Of a stretch of DNA of 64,000 nucleotides, positions 47,910-57,067 are shown in pieces. Position 1 is the stretch's first letter, and each line of letters starts with the position of its first letter. Below the pieces are notes generated by a model. It saw only the letters and a program-made list of their open reading frames with translations, had not been told where the DNA came from and did no database searches. Source of the DNA: Udaeobacter sp025935755. GTDB taxonomy: Bacteria; Verrucomicrobiota; Verrucomicrobiia; Chthoniobacterales; UBA10450. The translations under genes were made by a program, and so were the position numbers. Where the stretch lies: the NCBI GenBank assembly GCA_036278715.1, contig DASUKN010000050.1, positions 1-64,000 of the forward strand, in the 5' to 3' direction.

Positions 47910-49400
47910 TCATTTTCCCGGCGCACCAGTTCCGGCGAAATCACCACCTAACGCCAGGTATAAGTTTACGCGTTCGCGCAGACGAGACGCGCGGATCTGT
48001 GTGAGTTGAACTTTCGCGGCGAGGTTTTCTCCAGTGAGACGCAAAACGGTAAACATATCGACCTGGCCTTGCTCCATCTGTTGTCTGCCGAACTTGATCG
48101 AATCACCGCTACTGGAAACTGCGGTGCCCAGGGCGCCTTCGCGCATACGCAGGTAGTAGTCGTTAGCCAGGGCATTTTCTACATCTTCAAACGCGCGTAA
48201 CGCATGACCCACGTAACTGGCGGCTGCCGCCTTTTGCTCGGCAGTGCGAAGATCCTGTGCAGCTTGCAGTTCGCCGCCAAAGAAAATCGGCTGAGTAATC
48301 CCGCCGGCGAAGGTCCAGACGAGCGCATTCAGGGAGCCAACGGAATCGAGGTCAGCGGTTCCGAGTCCGCTAGTTGCGCTAAGCACAAAGCGCGGCAGGC
48401 GGGCGGTGCGCGCCTCGTTTACCCGGTGAAATGCGGCGGCGAAACGGCGTTCGCTCGCGATGAGGTCGGGCCGGCGTTCGAGAATCTGCGCAGGCAAACC
48501 GGCCGGCACAGCTCTCGGTTGACTTGGGAACGAACGACGCACGTCAAATCTGCCTGCCGGATAATGGCTGGTGACAACTTCGATCGCCCGGATCGTTTGC
48601 GCTCGTACTTGTTGCGCTGTGTAAAGCGCATCTTCTGCGCTGGCGGTGCGCGATTTGATTTGCGACACGTCAAAGTCACTGGCGAAGCCGTGCTGTTTTT
48701 GGATGTCGGTGAGCTTTGAGTACTCCTGGTAGATATTCAGTGTTTCCTGCGCGTTCGCTTCCTGTTGTGCGGCCTCGATCGTGGTGAAGTACGCGCGAGC
48801 CACAGCAGCCGCGAGCGATTGCCGGGCAAATTCATAGTCGGCTTCCAACGCAAGGCTTTCCGCCTTTGCTGCAGCTTTTTTCGAACGGATGCGGCCCCAC
48901 ACATCAGCCTCCCACGCCGCACCGGCAGCGATGCCGTACACCCAACGCTTTGATGTGTCCTCAGTGCTGGTGTCGAGACCCGTGCCGCCGGAGTTCTCGA
49001 CTCCCGAGCCTCCGAAATCCGGCGGATTAATGTCGCGGCCGATGTCACCACTAAGATGCTGTCCCTGCCGCTCACCGAGTCCCTTCATCGCGATGCGTGG
49101 ATAGAGGGAGGATGCAGCGATGCGCACTGCAGCGCGCGACGCTTCGACGCGCGCAGCGGCGGCTTTGAGGTCGGGATTTCGCTCGACAGCATCCGCGACG
49201 AGCGCATTCAGCTCAGGGTCGTGGAAGCTCAGAATCCAATTCGGCACGACAGTGCCGCTGCGATGCGGGCCTGCCCAGTGAGACGGGATTTGCGCGCGGG
49301 CCGATTCGGGCATGATCTCTTCGCCGACGGGTGCCTGCCTGATCGCGCAACCAGCAAACATGAGGCAAGCTGCGGTCGCTACGGAAACTCGGCTATTCAT
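47910..49400 (-). CDS. outer-membrane factor (OprM/NodT-type) lipoprotein
   Basis: A 496-residue TolC-superfamily protein with lipobox ACLMFAGC at the end of its signal peptide. It has the two related repeats of this family: VERNPDLKAAAARVEASRAA, VYGIAAGAAWEADVWGRIR, and LLERRPDLIASERRFAAAFH. These trimers form the exit duct for RND, MFS or ABC pumps. The HlyD-type adaptor encoded next to it (gap about 230 bases) is the likely partner. No inner-membrane pump gene is adjacent. Confidence 0.9.
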   Translation of the reverse strand: MNSRVSVATAACLMFAGCAIRQAPVGEEIMPESARAQIPSHWAGPHRSGTVVPNWILSFHDPELNALVADAVERNPDLKAAAARVEASRAAVRIAASSLYPRIAMKGLGERQGQHLSGDIGRDINPPDFGGSGVENSGGTGLDTSTEDTSKRWVYGIAAGAAWEADVWGRIRSKKAAAKAESLALEADYEFARQSLAAAVARAYFTTIEAAQQEANAQETLNIYQEYSKLTDIQKQHGFASDFDVSQIKSRTASAEDALYTAQQVRAQTIRAIEVVTSHYPAGRFDVRRSFPSQPRAVPAGLPAQILERRPDLIASERRFAAAFHRVNEARTARLPRFVLSATSGLGTADLDSVGSLNALVWTFAGGITQPIFFGGELQAAQDLRTAEQKAAAASYVGHALRAFEDVENALANDYYLRMREGALGTAVSSSGDSIKFGRQQMEQGQVDMFTVLRLTGENLAAKVQLTQIRASRLRERVNLYLALGGDFAGTGAPGK

Positions 49401-49450
49401 TTCGGCGCTCGCTTAACGAGTAACTGTGTGGTGTCGATTGAAGCTTTTCA

Positions 49451-49589
49451 TTAACACCCTGCTTTAGCGGGGTGTTAACGGCGTCTGAGCCAGCCCCAAG
49501 CGCTTCAGCGTTTTTTTGTAGCGGAGCAGGTAAACCGATAAAGCCGTTGTGACCGTACACTTGCCCATGCACCTCGCTGAAGCGAGGTG
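49451..49589. repeat. two related hairpins between the outer-membrane factor and adaptor genes
   Basis: First hairpin: TTAACACCC (49451-49459) against GGGTGTTAA (49470-49478). Second: CACCTCGCT (49570-49578) against AGCGAGGTG (49581-49589). Both are followed by the same GGTGTTAACG sequence. They look like copies of one small palindromic repeat. A T-rich stretch (CAGCGTTTTTTTG near 49506) lies between them and could serve as a terminator for the minus-strand adaptor gene, or for nothing. Confidence 0.5.
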
Positions 49590-49631
49590 TTAACGAAATA
49601 GAATATGGTGCAGCAACGCTCAACACTTTCC

Positions 49632-50717
49632 TTAATGTAGCTTCCAAACAAACCAGTCGAGCTTCGCCGAGACGCGGAGGAACACTTTGCGAACGATGTG
49701 GATCATCTTGCCTTGTGCCGTGTAAATGGCGCCGCCGCCACGGGCGCCCGCAGCGAGAAAAAGCTGGCGGTCCTTAGGCGCAAGAACCAGGCGCACCGCG
49801 ATGCGCTGTTCCGGTGCAGTAACCGGCAGTGTATTTTGCAGGTTCCCGCTGATCGGCATCTGCCCTTGTGCCGTTGCCCATAGAATCGAGTCGACCACGC
49901 ACTTAATGATGCGGCCTGGATATTGCATCATGTAGATTTCCGCCTCGTCGCCTGCTTCGACATAACGCAATTCATTCTGGCGGAAAAAAGCGAGCAACCA
50001 CGGCTCGTCCTCCTCGATGAAGCTCATAACCGGCATGGTTGCAAACTGTGTCGCACGCACCCCCGGCCGCAGCGCTAGATTGGCGACGCGACCATTGGCG
50101 GGCGCGACGTACGTCGTACCCTCGAGATCAAATCTCGCGTTGATTAAGTCGTTTTCCGACTTGGCTATCTGCGCTTTGGCCTGCGATTCTGTCGCGTCGG
50201 CTGCGAGGAACTCGCTTTGGAGATTGCCAAGATCGCTTTGCGCCTGCTCAAGATCCGCCCGCTTGCCCGCTCCCGCTGTAGCCAGGGCAGTAAATTGTTC
50301 GACGCGCTTTTTTGCCAGATCGATCCGCGGGGTCAGAGAGGCTTTTTTGTTTGTGGCGTTGTTCAGTTGATCTTTCGCTCCCTGCAGTGTGGCTTGAGCA
50401 GCTTTTTCCGCGGCTTCGAATGGCACCGGGTCAATCTTGAACAGCACGTCGCCTTTTTTGATGGGCCGGTTTGGTTCAATCGGAACTTCCGTCACCTGAC
50501 CGGTCACACGCGGCACAATCGGGATTACATAATTTTGCGCCCGCACGTCGGACGATGACGGCGCGCAGATGTTCATGAACAAAATCAAAATCGTCAGCGC
50601 GATGACCGGAATGGTGACGACGATGACCTGGCTGGTGATGTTCCAGGGCAGCAACTTGAACTTGAAAAAGATCAGCCAGACGATGACCGAGTAGATGATC
50701 AGGAGAATGAGTTCCAT
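49632..50717 (-). CDS. HlyD-type membrane fusion (adaptor) protein
   Basis: A 361-residue protein. Two N-terminal helices (LIIYSVIVWLIFFKF; IVVTIPVIALTILILFMNI) are followed by a biotinyl-lipoyl-like half (YVIPIVPRVTGQVTEVPIEP, RPIKKGDVLFKIDP), a coiled coil of about 100 residues and the second lipoyl half (YVAPANGRVANLALRPG), then a beta-barrel with FIEEDEPWLLAFFRQNEL. This matches YiaV/EmrA-like adaptors that sit next to a DUF3302 protein (YiaW) in E. coli. It probably spans the periplasm to the outer-membrane factor. The pump is not encoded here. Confidence 0.85.
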   Translation of the reverse strand: MELILLIIYSVIVWLIFFKFKLLPWNITSQVIVVTIPVIALTILILFMNICAPSSSDVRAQNYVIPIVPRVTGQVTEVPIEPNRPIKKGDVLFKIDPVPFEAAEKAAQATLQGAKDQLNNATNKKASLTPRIDLAKKRVEQFTALATAGAGKRADLEQAQSDLGNLQSEFLAADATESQAKAQIAKSENDLINARFDLEGTTYVAPANGRVANLALRPGVRATQFATMPVMSFIEEDEPWLLAFFRQNELRYVEAGDEAEIYMMQYPGRIIKCVVDSILWATAQGQMPISGNLQNTLPVTAPEQRIAVRLVLAPKDRQLFLAAGARGGGAIYTAQGKMIHIVRKVFLRVSAKLDWFVWKLH

Positions 50718-50723
50718 TACGCC

Positions 50724-51227
50724 TTAACTCACTCCGCTGCGTTTCGCTTCGAGTTCCGCAATTCGAGTTCGGAGTTTTTCGATTTCTTTGTCCTCCTCCG
50801 TCACCTCGTGGCCAACGTGGCTGAGCGATTCGTCCACATCGGTACCGTAAGCCATTTTGTGCAGGACCGGCTTGGTGTAAGCCCAAAGCCACGCAATTGG
50901 CCAGAGCAGCCCGCCAAAGCACAGCGAGAGCAGGCACAGGCATTGAATCGCTTTCGTCTGTGGATGTTTTCTCTTATGGGCAATTTTTTCCGGCAGAATG
51001 TGAACGAGCCAGAAAGCGGCGATGCCAATAATGGGCGCAACGATGAGCACGACCCAGGAGATGCCGTTGGCGATGGAGTCGAGCGTTTCTCCGTGGAAAA
51101 GCGAGGCATGAGCCTGAGTTGGCAACGCCATTACGGCAAACGCGCTCAACGCAGCGACCCACCCGCAGTAAACGCGTCGCGCCATTGCGATGGCCTGAAT
51201 CCTTACATTTTTCGCTTCACGCTTCAT
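50724..51227 (-). CDS. DUF3302 inner-membrane protein (YiaW-like)
   Basis: A 167-residue protein with a signal-like helix (VYCGWVAALSAFAVMALP), DSIANGISWVVLIVAPIIGI, a HILPEKIAHKRKHPQTKAIQ loop and another helix (CLLSLCFGGLLWPIAWLWAY), then a charged coiled-coil tail (EEDKEIEKLRTRIAELEAKR). DUF3302/YiaW proteins are found with HlyD-type adaptors, as here (six-base gap). An alternative start at 51185 (MARRVYCG) is possible. It may help assemble the adaptor. A DosR-type box lies about 115 bases upstream. Confidence 0.8.
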   Translation of the reverse strand: MKREAKNVRIQAIAMARRVYCGWVAALSAFAVMALPTQAHASLFHGETLDSIANGISWVVLIVAPIIGIAAFWLVHILPEKIAHKRKHPQTKAIQCLCLLSLCFGGLLWPIAWLWAYTKPVLHKMAYGTDVDESLSHVGHEVTEEDKEIEKLRTRIAELEAKRSGVS

Positions 51228-51343
51228 TCTCTTTGATCCGCTCTATAAGATGCCGATTTCGTTTTGTCGAGACTCGAAGCGCCAAGCTCATTCCCCGTTT
51301 CTACTCGGCGACCAATTTGGTTGGAAGCGGTCCGGTTGCGTAT

Positions 51344-51357
51344 TGGACTTTAGACCT
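51344..51357. promoter_or_regulatory. DosR-box-like motif upstream of the export operon
   Basis: TGGACTTTAGACCT; 11 of 14 matches to GGGACTWWAGTCCC. The wider TTGGACTTTAGACCTAC differs from the copy at 45059 by one base in 17. It lies between the stop of the PH-domain gene and the DUF3302 start, both on the minus strand, so it can serve only the DUF3302-HlyD unit (117 bases). Confidence 0.5.
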
Positions 51358-51376
51358 ACGTCGGTAAAGCAGATCT

Positions 51377-51817
51377 CTACTCGATGTCGATCTCACGCAC
51401 TCGCTTTTGCTGGCGAATGATCTCGACCTGATGGCGTAGCTTGTCCGCGAATCCAACGCTCGACGGAACAGCTTCGATCAGAACAATCGGCGAAGACACG
51501 TCTGTCGTGGTCATCTGGACATTCTCAATGCCGACCAGTCGTGAGAAAAACGGTTGCCGGGTTTCGATGTCTTTTACCCGATACAATTCGAGCGTCTCGG
51601 TGACTTTCGTAAACACGCCTGAAGTAATTTTTAAGCGCTGAGTCGTTAGCTCGAACACTTTGCATTTCGTTTTGAAATAATAAATCAGCGCGAAAACGAT
51701 TGGTACGATGAGCCAGCAAAGAAGCCCGCATAAGACATAGACACCAAAGTTTTTCCACTGCGAGGATGTGCCGCGCCACACAATCTCTTCCTGCGGCAAT
51801 GAGTTGGTCTCGTTCAT
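51377..51817 (-). CDS. bacterial PH-domain (DUF304) membrane protein
   Basis: A 146-residue protein. One or two helices (WKNFGVYVLCGLLCWLIVPI, VFALIYYF) are followed by a bPH2-type domain: TTQRLKITSGVFTKVTETLE, LYRVKDIETRQPFFSRLVG and NVQMTTTDVSSPIVLIEAVP. The TTxRxxxxxGxxxxxxxxxL start and the RxVGxxNV segment are characteristic of YdbS/YdbT-type proteins. Role unknown. Confidence 0.8.
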   Translation of the reverse strand: MNETNSLPQEEIVWRGTSSQWKNFGVYVLCGLLCWLIVPIVFALIYYFKTKCKVFELTTQRLKITSGVFTKVTETLELYRVKDIETRQPFFSRLVGIENVQMTTTDVSSPIVLIEAVPSSVGFADKLRHQVEIIRQQKRVREIDIE

Positions 51818-51890
51818 CGGATGTCCTTAGTAATGAGCTCCGTTCACAGCAAGGCGGGCTAAAAGGGCGCGTCCACAATGGCGAGCGCTA

Positions 51891-52790
51891 TTAGCTCAAC
51901 AATTTCTTTTTCGCCGCCGCCAACTCCTTGAGTTTCGATTCGTCCACCTCTGGATAAGCAAGATCGAGTGAGTCGAGAGTTTCGATGACTGCCGACGCGA
52001 CGATGACGCGCGTAAACCATTTGTTATCCGCTGGCACGACATACCAGGGCGCGTACTTCGTTGAGGTTTCCTGGATCATCTCTTCGTACGCTTTCATGTA
52101 ATCATCCCAATAGTCACGTTCACTGGCGTCATTGGACGAGAATTTCCAGTTTTTCAGCGGATCGTCGATTCGATCGAGGAACCTTTGCTTCTGTTCTTTC
52201 TTTGAAACGTGAAGAAAAAATTTGCGGACGATGATCCCGTTTCTGGCGAGATATTGCTCGAAGTTACGCATGTCTTCGAAGCGTCCTTCCCAGATGTTTT
52301 TTCCGATTAGTTCGGGAGGCAATTTTTGTTTTGCCAGGAATGCGGGATGCACGCGGACCACCAGCACTTCTTCGTAATAGCTGCGATTAAAGATTCCGAT
52401 GTGACCGCGGTTCGGCAGGCATTTCATGCAGCGCCAGAGGTAATCATGATCCAGATCGTCTGCCGACGGTGATTTGAAAGAGTACACCTGACAGCCTTGC
52501 GGATTGATGCCGGACATCACGTGTTTGATCGCTCCATCCTTCCCCGCGGCATCCATCGCTTGAAAGATCAACAACACGGCCCACTTATCCTGTGCGTAGA
52601 GTTTGTCCTGCAACTGGGCCAACGCTTCGACGCCGGAAGCCAATGCTTCTTTCGACCGAGCCTTGTCTGCCTTGGTGAAATCCAGGGTGTCATCTGGATC
52701 CACATCCTTGAGACGAAAATTCTTCCCTTTGCTGATGCGAAACGGTTCGGAGAGTTCGCGGGCTCTTTTGATGATCTCTTTTGTTTTCAT
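51891..52790 (-). CDS. ppk2: PPK2 family polyphosphate kinase
   Basis: A 299-residue protein. The P-loop region is FQAMDAAGKDGAIKHVMSGI (about residues 76-95), the Walker B/lid region IFNRSYYEEVLVVRVHP (about 133-149), and FFLHVSKKEQKQRFLDRIDD, all typical of the PPK2 nucleotide kinases. They use polyphosphate to phosphorylate nucleoside mono- or diphosphates, storing or recovering energy and phosphate. Its presence next to glycogen-consuming and fermentation genes fits an energy-stress set. It lies between the PH-domain and cation antiporter genes, all leftward. Confidence 0.9.
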   Translation of the reverse strand: MKTKEIIKRARELSEPFRISKGKNFRLKDVDPDDTLDFTKADKARSKEALASGVEALAQLQDKLYAQDKWAVLLIFQAMDAAGKDGAIKHVMSGINPQGCQVYSFKSPSADDLDHDYLWRCMKCLPNRGHIGIFNRSYYEEVLVVRVHPAFLAKQKLPPELIGKNIWEGRFEDMRNFEQYLARNGIIVRKFFLHVSKKEQKQRFLDRIDDPLKNWKFSSNDASERDYWDDYMKAYEEMIQETSTKYAPWYVVPADNKWFTRVIVASAVIETLDSLDLAYPEVDESKLKELAAAKKKLLS

Positions 52791-52826
52791 AAAATGCTCA
52801 CTTCTTTGGGTGGTTTGATGACTTGA

Positions 52827-53918
52827 TCACTTATTGCCAGCAGGCGGCAGAAGATATAGAGCCGTTGCGAATATCAGATAAACCATAATCGCCAGCACGC
52901 CAACGAACCACGTGGATCGTCCGGATGTGGTCACCAGAGAGGCGGTCAGCGTCGCGAACAGAATCATTGCCACTGCTCCCGGCCAGAAATTCAAATCCAT
53001 CGGCGCGGGGCCAATCAGATAGCTGAGCAGCACCAGAACTGGAGCAACGAACAGAGCGATTTGTGCGGCGCTCCCCAGTGCAATGCCCACGCTCAAATCC
53101 AGACGGTTTTTGCGCGCGCCGGAGAATGCCGCCGCCATTTCGGCAGCAGCTCCCACCAACGCTACGATGATGAAACCGACGAATGCAGGACTCATTCCGA
53201 AGGAAGTGGCCGCGTACTGAACTGATCCAACGAAGACTTCGCTAACGAATGCCACCAATATCGTCACCACTGCGAGCGTCACCAGTGCCAAACCGATCGG
53301 CCACGTCGCTTCATGTTCCTCAGCACTGCTCGCGAACAATTCACGGTGCGTATTGAGTGAAAACCAAAGGCCAAGCCCATATGCCAGCAAAAGCAAAAAT
53401 GAAAGCGCCAGGCTCAACTCCTGGTTCGAACCATTTGAGCCCGACGAATCGCGCGCTGCGACAGCGGAAGGAATCAGAAGCCCAACAGTGGCCAGAAAAA
53501 GCAAGCCGGCCTGAAATCGCGCCGCGACCCGGTTGAATTCCTGGACATGATATTTCAGGCCGCCGATCAGGAAGGAGGCGCCAAGCATGAATAACGAATT
53601 CGTGACGATCGCGCCGGCGACCGATGCCTTTACCAATGTGTATTGACCTGCCTGCAAAGCGGCAATCGCGATGACCAGCTCTGTTAGATTTCCCAGCGTG
53701 GCGTTCAGCAGGCCGCCGACCGAATCGCCTGTCTTTGCCGCGACCGATTCCGTGGCGTGACTTAGCAAAACAGCCAGCGGCAAAATCGCGAGCACCGAAA
53801 GGACGAAGTGCAGCGTGTGCGCTTCGTGATTCAATTTTTCTGCCGCTAACGCGATCGGCACAAAGACCAGCAGCCAAAGCAGCGGGTTTCGGCGGATCTC
53901 CTGAAGGAGCAGCTTCAT
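52827..53918 (-). CDS. Ca2+/H+ (cation/proton) antiporter
   Basis: A 363-residue CaCA-superfamily exchanger with about 11 helices. The two alpha repeats are GGLLNATLGNLTELVIAIAA (about residues 66-85) and IVALVGAAAEMAAAFSGARK, both with the diagnostic acidic residue, the latter followed by NRLDLSVGIALGSAAQIALF. An acidic loop in the middle is short. It exports Ca2+ (or another divalent cation) against a proton gradient. The gene is divergent from the sensor kinase; the best DosR-like box in the window sits between them, 42 bases from this start. Confidence 0.9.
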   Translation of the reverse strand: MKLLLQEIRRNPLLWLLVFVPIALAAEKLNHEAHTLHFVLSVLAILPLAVLLSHATESVAAKTGDSVGGLLNATLGNLTELVIAIAALQAGQYTLVKASVAGAIVTNSLFMLGASFLIGGLKYHVQEFNRVAARFQAGLLFLATVGLLIPSAVAARDSSGSNGSNQELSLALSFLLLLAYGLGLWFSLNTHRELFASSAEEHEATWPIGLALVTLAVVTILVAFVSEVFVGSVQYAATSFGMSPAFVGFIIVALVGAAAEMAAAFSGARKNRLDLSVGIALGSAAQIALFVAPVLVLLSYLIGPAPMDLNFWPGAVAMILFATLTASLVTTSGRSTWFVGVLAIMVYLIFATALYLLPPAGNK

Positions 53919-53959
53919 GACATATGTTCAGTTTGCTGAAACGCTCGCGATCACTGAAT

Positions 53960-53973
53960 AGGACTAAAGTCCC
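53960..53973. promoter_or_regulatory. near-consensus DosR-box-like motif between cax and the sensor kinase
   Basis: AGGACTAAAGTCCC matches GGGACTWWAGTCCC at 13 of 14 positions and is nearly a perfect palindrome. It is the strongest copy in the window and sits in the control region shared by the Ca2+/H+ antiporter (42 bases) and the kinase-regulator operon (111 bases), suggesting that the regulator controls its own operon. Confidence 0.75.
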
Positions 53974-54083
53974 ATGGCTCCGGGGGATGAGTTTGGTCAA
54001 TTGCAGACTCGTTTCGGAATCACAGGCCTTTCCCGGTTCGGCGCCCGGTGTTATAAACTTGTGCAACTAACGATACGAACGCC

Positions 54084-56294
54084 ATGAGTTGGGTCACCGT
54101 CATCTGGTGGATGAGTGCCGGAGCGTGCCTGACGCTGGCATTTCTCCAGTTCGTTGTGTGGTGGAGAAACCGGGCGGCGCAAGCAAATCTCGCGTTCTCG
54201 ATTCTGGCAGTCGCCGTTGCGGCATTCGCAGCGCTGGAGTTGGCGTTGATGCAGGCTGAAACGCCCGAACAACTCGGTACGGTGGCACGCTGGATTCACG
54301 TTCCGGCCTGGGTGATTGTCGCGTCGCTCGTTGCATTTGTGCGCCTTTATTTGGGGGCCGGTCGACGGTGGCTTGCATGGACCGTGATCGGAGCGCGCAC
54401 GTTGTCGCTAATCCTCAATTTCGTTTTCTCACCGAATATCAATTATCGCCAGATCACTCCTCTTCGTCACATCTCTTTTCTCGGAGAATCCGTTTCGATT
54501 CCTACCGGTGTCCCTAATCCCTGGATGCTCGTCGCCCAATCCAGTGTGCTGCTCCTGGTGATCTTCGTGATCGATGCGGCAATCAGCGTCTGGCGAAGAG
54601 GCGACCGGCGGCGGGCTGTGATGGTGGGGGGCAGCATTGTATTCTTCGCTGTCACAGCGAGCGCGCAATCCCTGGCAGTAACGTGGCAAATTATCTCGAT
54701 GCCCCTGACGGTGAGCTTGTTTTTTCAAGGGCTGGTAGCGGTGGTGGCCTGGGAATTGAGCTACGATGTGGTTCGCGCAGCGTCACTCGCGCGCCGGTTG
54801 CAAGCGAGTGAAGCAGGCCTTCGCGAATTCGAGGAACGCGTCACCCTCGCCGCCGACGCCGCGCGACTTGGGGTCTGGGAATTCGATACCGACACATCGC
54901 GGCTGTGGGTATCAGACAAAGTACGCGAGCTGTTTCAATTCCCGAGAGAAATTGAGATTAGTTACCATGAGTTCCAGCAGCGTGTGCATCCAGATGATCG
55001 CGTCGCGCGTGATCAGGTGGCGCAGAACGCAATTCAAAATCAAACCGATTACGAGATAGAGTACCGTGTCGTTCTGCCGGATGGCAAGGTTCGCTGGATG
55101 GCGGGGCGCGGTCGTTGCCTGCCTGCAGGGGATGGCAAGTCAACGCGGCTTCTCGGCGTCACGATGGATATCACTAAGAGGAAACAGGCTGAGGAGCTCT
55201 TTGAATTAGCGACGGAAGCTTCGCCAAGCGGCACACTGCTGGCCGACGATCAAGGGCGCATCGTCCTGGTGAATGCGCATGTCGAAGAACTGTTCGGTTA
55301 CAGGCGTGACGAGCTCATCGGCAAGACCGTTGAGTTTTTGCTGCCGGAGCGATTCGGAGCGTCACATGGGATTGACCGCTCCAACTTCTTCGGCGCGCCG
55401 GAAGCGCGCGCCATGGGCGAAGGTCGGGAATTATTCGGACGTCGCAAGGACGGCAGCGAGTTTCCTGTCGAGATTGGTTTGAATCCGATCCAGACGCCAC
55501 ATGGCCTTGTTGTTCTCGCCAGTATCGCGGATATCTCCGCGCGCCTGGCGGCGGAAGAGGTAGCCCGGCGAAGCCGGCAGCAGGTCGAGCTGCTGAGCCG
55601 GGTCAGCTTGTTAGGCGAAATGACTGCTTCTCTTGCGCACGAATTGAACCAACCGTTGGCTGCAATCGTGAACAACGCCACTGCCGCGACACAATATCTC
55701 GAACAGGGAAGACTCGATGCGGAACAACTAAGGGAGATTCTTGCTGACGTGGTCGAAGATGCGCGCCGCGCCCGTGACATTATGGCGAACGTGCGAAGTG
55801 CGATCAAGAAGGGCGCTGCGATTCGTGGACGGATAAATTTGAATGACGTCGTGAAAGCGATCACGCACATGATTCAGCCGGATGCCATTGCCCATGTTTG
55901 CAAGATTAGAACGTTCCTCGCACCACAGCTGCCATTGATTGAAGGCGATCCCATTCAAATTCAGCAGGCTGTGACCAATCTGGTGCGCAATGCGTTGGAC
56001 GCGATGCGCGATGCGCCGGCCAGTCGCCGCATTGTGGAGATTGCCACCCACTACAACGGCGACGGCGCTATCGGCGTTGCCGTGCGCGACTTTGGCGCCG
56101 GAATTTCCGAGATAACTCGTCAGCGGCTTTTCGAGCAATTCTTCACAACCAAGGAAGACGGTCTTGGAATGGGTCTTGCCATTGTTCGTTCGATCGTCGA
56201 GGCGCATGGCGGAACGATTACAGCCGATAATGCCGAAGGCGGCGGAGCGCGTTTTTATTTTCGGCTGCCGGTCACGGCGGAGGTGCTCGCATGA
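54084..56294 (+). CDS. membrane-bound PAS histidine kinase of FixL/DctB type
   Basis: A 736-residue protein. Seven or eight helices fill the first 230 residues (WWMSAGACLTLAFLQFVVWW, AFSILAVAVAAFAALELAL, IFVIDAAISVWR), with no recognised periplasmic domain. Two PAS domains follow: one with a PAC (LGVWEFDTDTSRLWVS through VTMDITKRKQAEELFE, residues about 255-378), then ASPSGTLLADDQGRIVLVNA to VVLASIADISARLAAEEVA. The kinase core has H519 in LAHELNQPLAAIVNNATAA, the N box NLVRNALDAM, VRDFGAGIS, EQFFTTKEDGLGMGLAIVRS. The HELNQPLAAI phosphorylation site is that of the FixL/DctB/NtrB group. No heme-binding PAS signature is certain, so the signal is unknown. It overlaps the next gene by four bases. 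Confidence 0.9.
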   Translation: MSWVTVIWWMSAGACLTLAFLQFVVWWRNRAAQANLAFSILAVAVAAFAALELALMQAETPEQLGTVARWIHVPAWVIVASLVAFVRLYLGAGRRWLAWTVIGARTLSLILNFVFSPNINYRQITPLRHISFLGESVSIPTGVPNPWMLVAQSSVLLLVIFVIDAAISVWRRGDRRRAVMVGGSIVFFAVTASAQSLAVTWQIISMPLTVSLFFQGLVAVVAWELSYDVVRAASLARRLQASEAGLREFEERVTLAADAARLGVWEFDTDTSRLWVSDKVRELFQFPREIEISYHEFQQRVHPDDRVARDQVAQNAIQNQTDYEIEYRVVLPDGKVRWMAGRGRCLPAGDGKSTRLLGVTMDITKRKQAEELFELATEASPSGTLLADDQGRIVLVNAHVEELFGYRRDELIGKTVEFLLPERFGASHGIDRSNFFGAPEARAMGEGRELFGRRKDGSEFPVEIGLNPIQTPHGLVVLASIADISARLAAEEVARRSRQQVELLSRVSLLGEMTASLAHELNQPLAAIVNNATAATQYLEQGRLDAEQLREILADVVEDARRARDIMANVRSAIKKGAAIRGRINLNDVVKAITHMIQPDAIAHVCKIRTFLAPQLPLIEGDPIQIQQAVTNLVRNALDAMRDAPASRRIVEIATHYNGDGAIGVAVRDFGAGISEITRQRLFEQFFTTKEDGLGMGLAIVRSIVEAHGGTITADNAEGGGARFYFRLPVTAEVLA

Positions 56295-56950
56295 TGAGTT
56301 CAGATGCGCTGGTGTTTGTCATCGACGATGACCAGTCGATGCGCAAAAGCCTTGCTCGGTTGTTAGACGCTGCCCATTACAAAACGGAGATGTTCACGTC
56401 TGCCTCCGATTTTCTGCTGCGTTCAGCCTGTGCGGGTCCTTCGTGCGTTATTGTTGATGTAAAGATGCCCGGACTGAACGGAATCGCTTTCCAGGAATTC
56501 TTAATCCAACACAGCCGGGACGAACAACTGATTTTCATCACTGCACATGGCGATATTCCGATGTGCGCAAAGGCGATGAAAGCGGGCGCCGTCGATTTTC
56601 TCCCAAAGCCATTCAAGCCTAACCAATTGTTGGAAAGCGTTGAACGCGCACTCGCTCGTTCGACCGAACAGCTCTTTCGCGCATCGGAACGGGACCACGC
56701 CCGCGCATTACTGCAACGACTAACGCCGCGTGAGTACGAAGTAATGGAGTTGGTGGCCACCGGATTGCTAAACAAACAAGTAGGTGGCGAGCTCGGGATG
56801 GCCGAGAAAACAGTGAAAACTCATCGCGCGCACATGATGCAGAAGCTCAGGATAACATCAGTAGCCGAGCTAATGGTCATTTTGCAAAAAGCTGAAGTTA
56901 CCCCACCGGTTAGACCGGGACTAAGGCCTGATTGCATCCCGTCTGCCTGA
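56291..56950 (+). CDS. FixJ-type response regulator with LuxR-class HTH
   Basis: A 219-residue response regulator. The receiver has the acidic cluster VIDDDQSM and phospho-acceptor D56 in VIVDVKMPG, then FITAHGDIPM and the FLPKPFKPNQ lysine. The C-terminal LuxR/NarL-type HTH, about residues 140-205, contains LTPREYEVMELVATGLLNKQ and MAEKTVKTHRAHMMQKL. This HTH class is the one used by DosR, NarL and FixJ, whose binding sites are short palindromes such as the box described here. Its start overlaps the kinase stop (ATGA), giving strong coupling. It is the natural candidate to bind the boxes in this window. Its own 3-prime end contains one weak copy. Confidence 0.9.
   Translation: MMSSDALVFVIDDDQSMRKSLARLLDAAHYKTEMFTSASDFLLRSACAGPSCVIVDVKMPGLNGIAFQEFLIQHSRDEQLIFITAHGDIPMCAKAMKAGAVDFLPKPFKPNQLLESVERALARSTEQLFRASERDHARALLQRLTPREYEVMELVATGLLNKQVGGELGMAEKTVKTHRAHMMQKLRITSVAELMVILQKAEVTPPVRPGLRPDCIPSA
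56917..56930. promoter_or_regulatory. weak box inside the end of the regulator gene
   Basis: GGGACTAAGGCCTG; 10 of 14 matches, with a perfect left half (GGGACTAA). It overlaps codons near the end of the response regulator gene and lies 138 bases ahead of the lone receiver gene. A second promoter for that gene is possible; coding constraint could also explain it. Confidence 0.3.
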
Positions 56951-57067
56951 CACACAAACATGCTCGGATGCGGTATGTTACTGCCGAACAGCCTTTCCGT
57001 TCCGCTCTGCCAGATCAGAACCGTTCACGTAACGAGATGCGATCTTCAATATACCAGGAAGTTCCAC

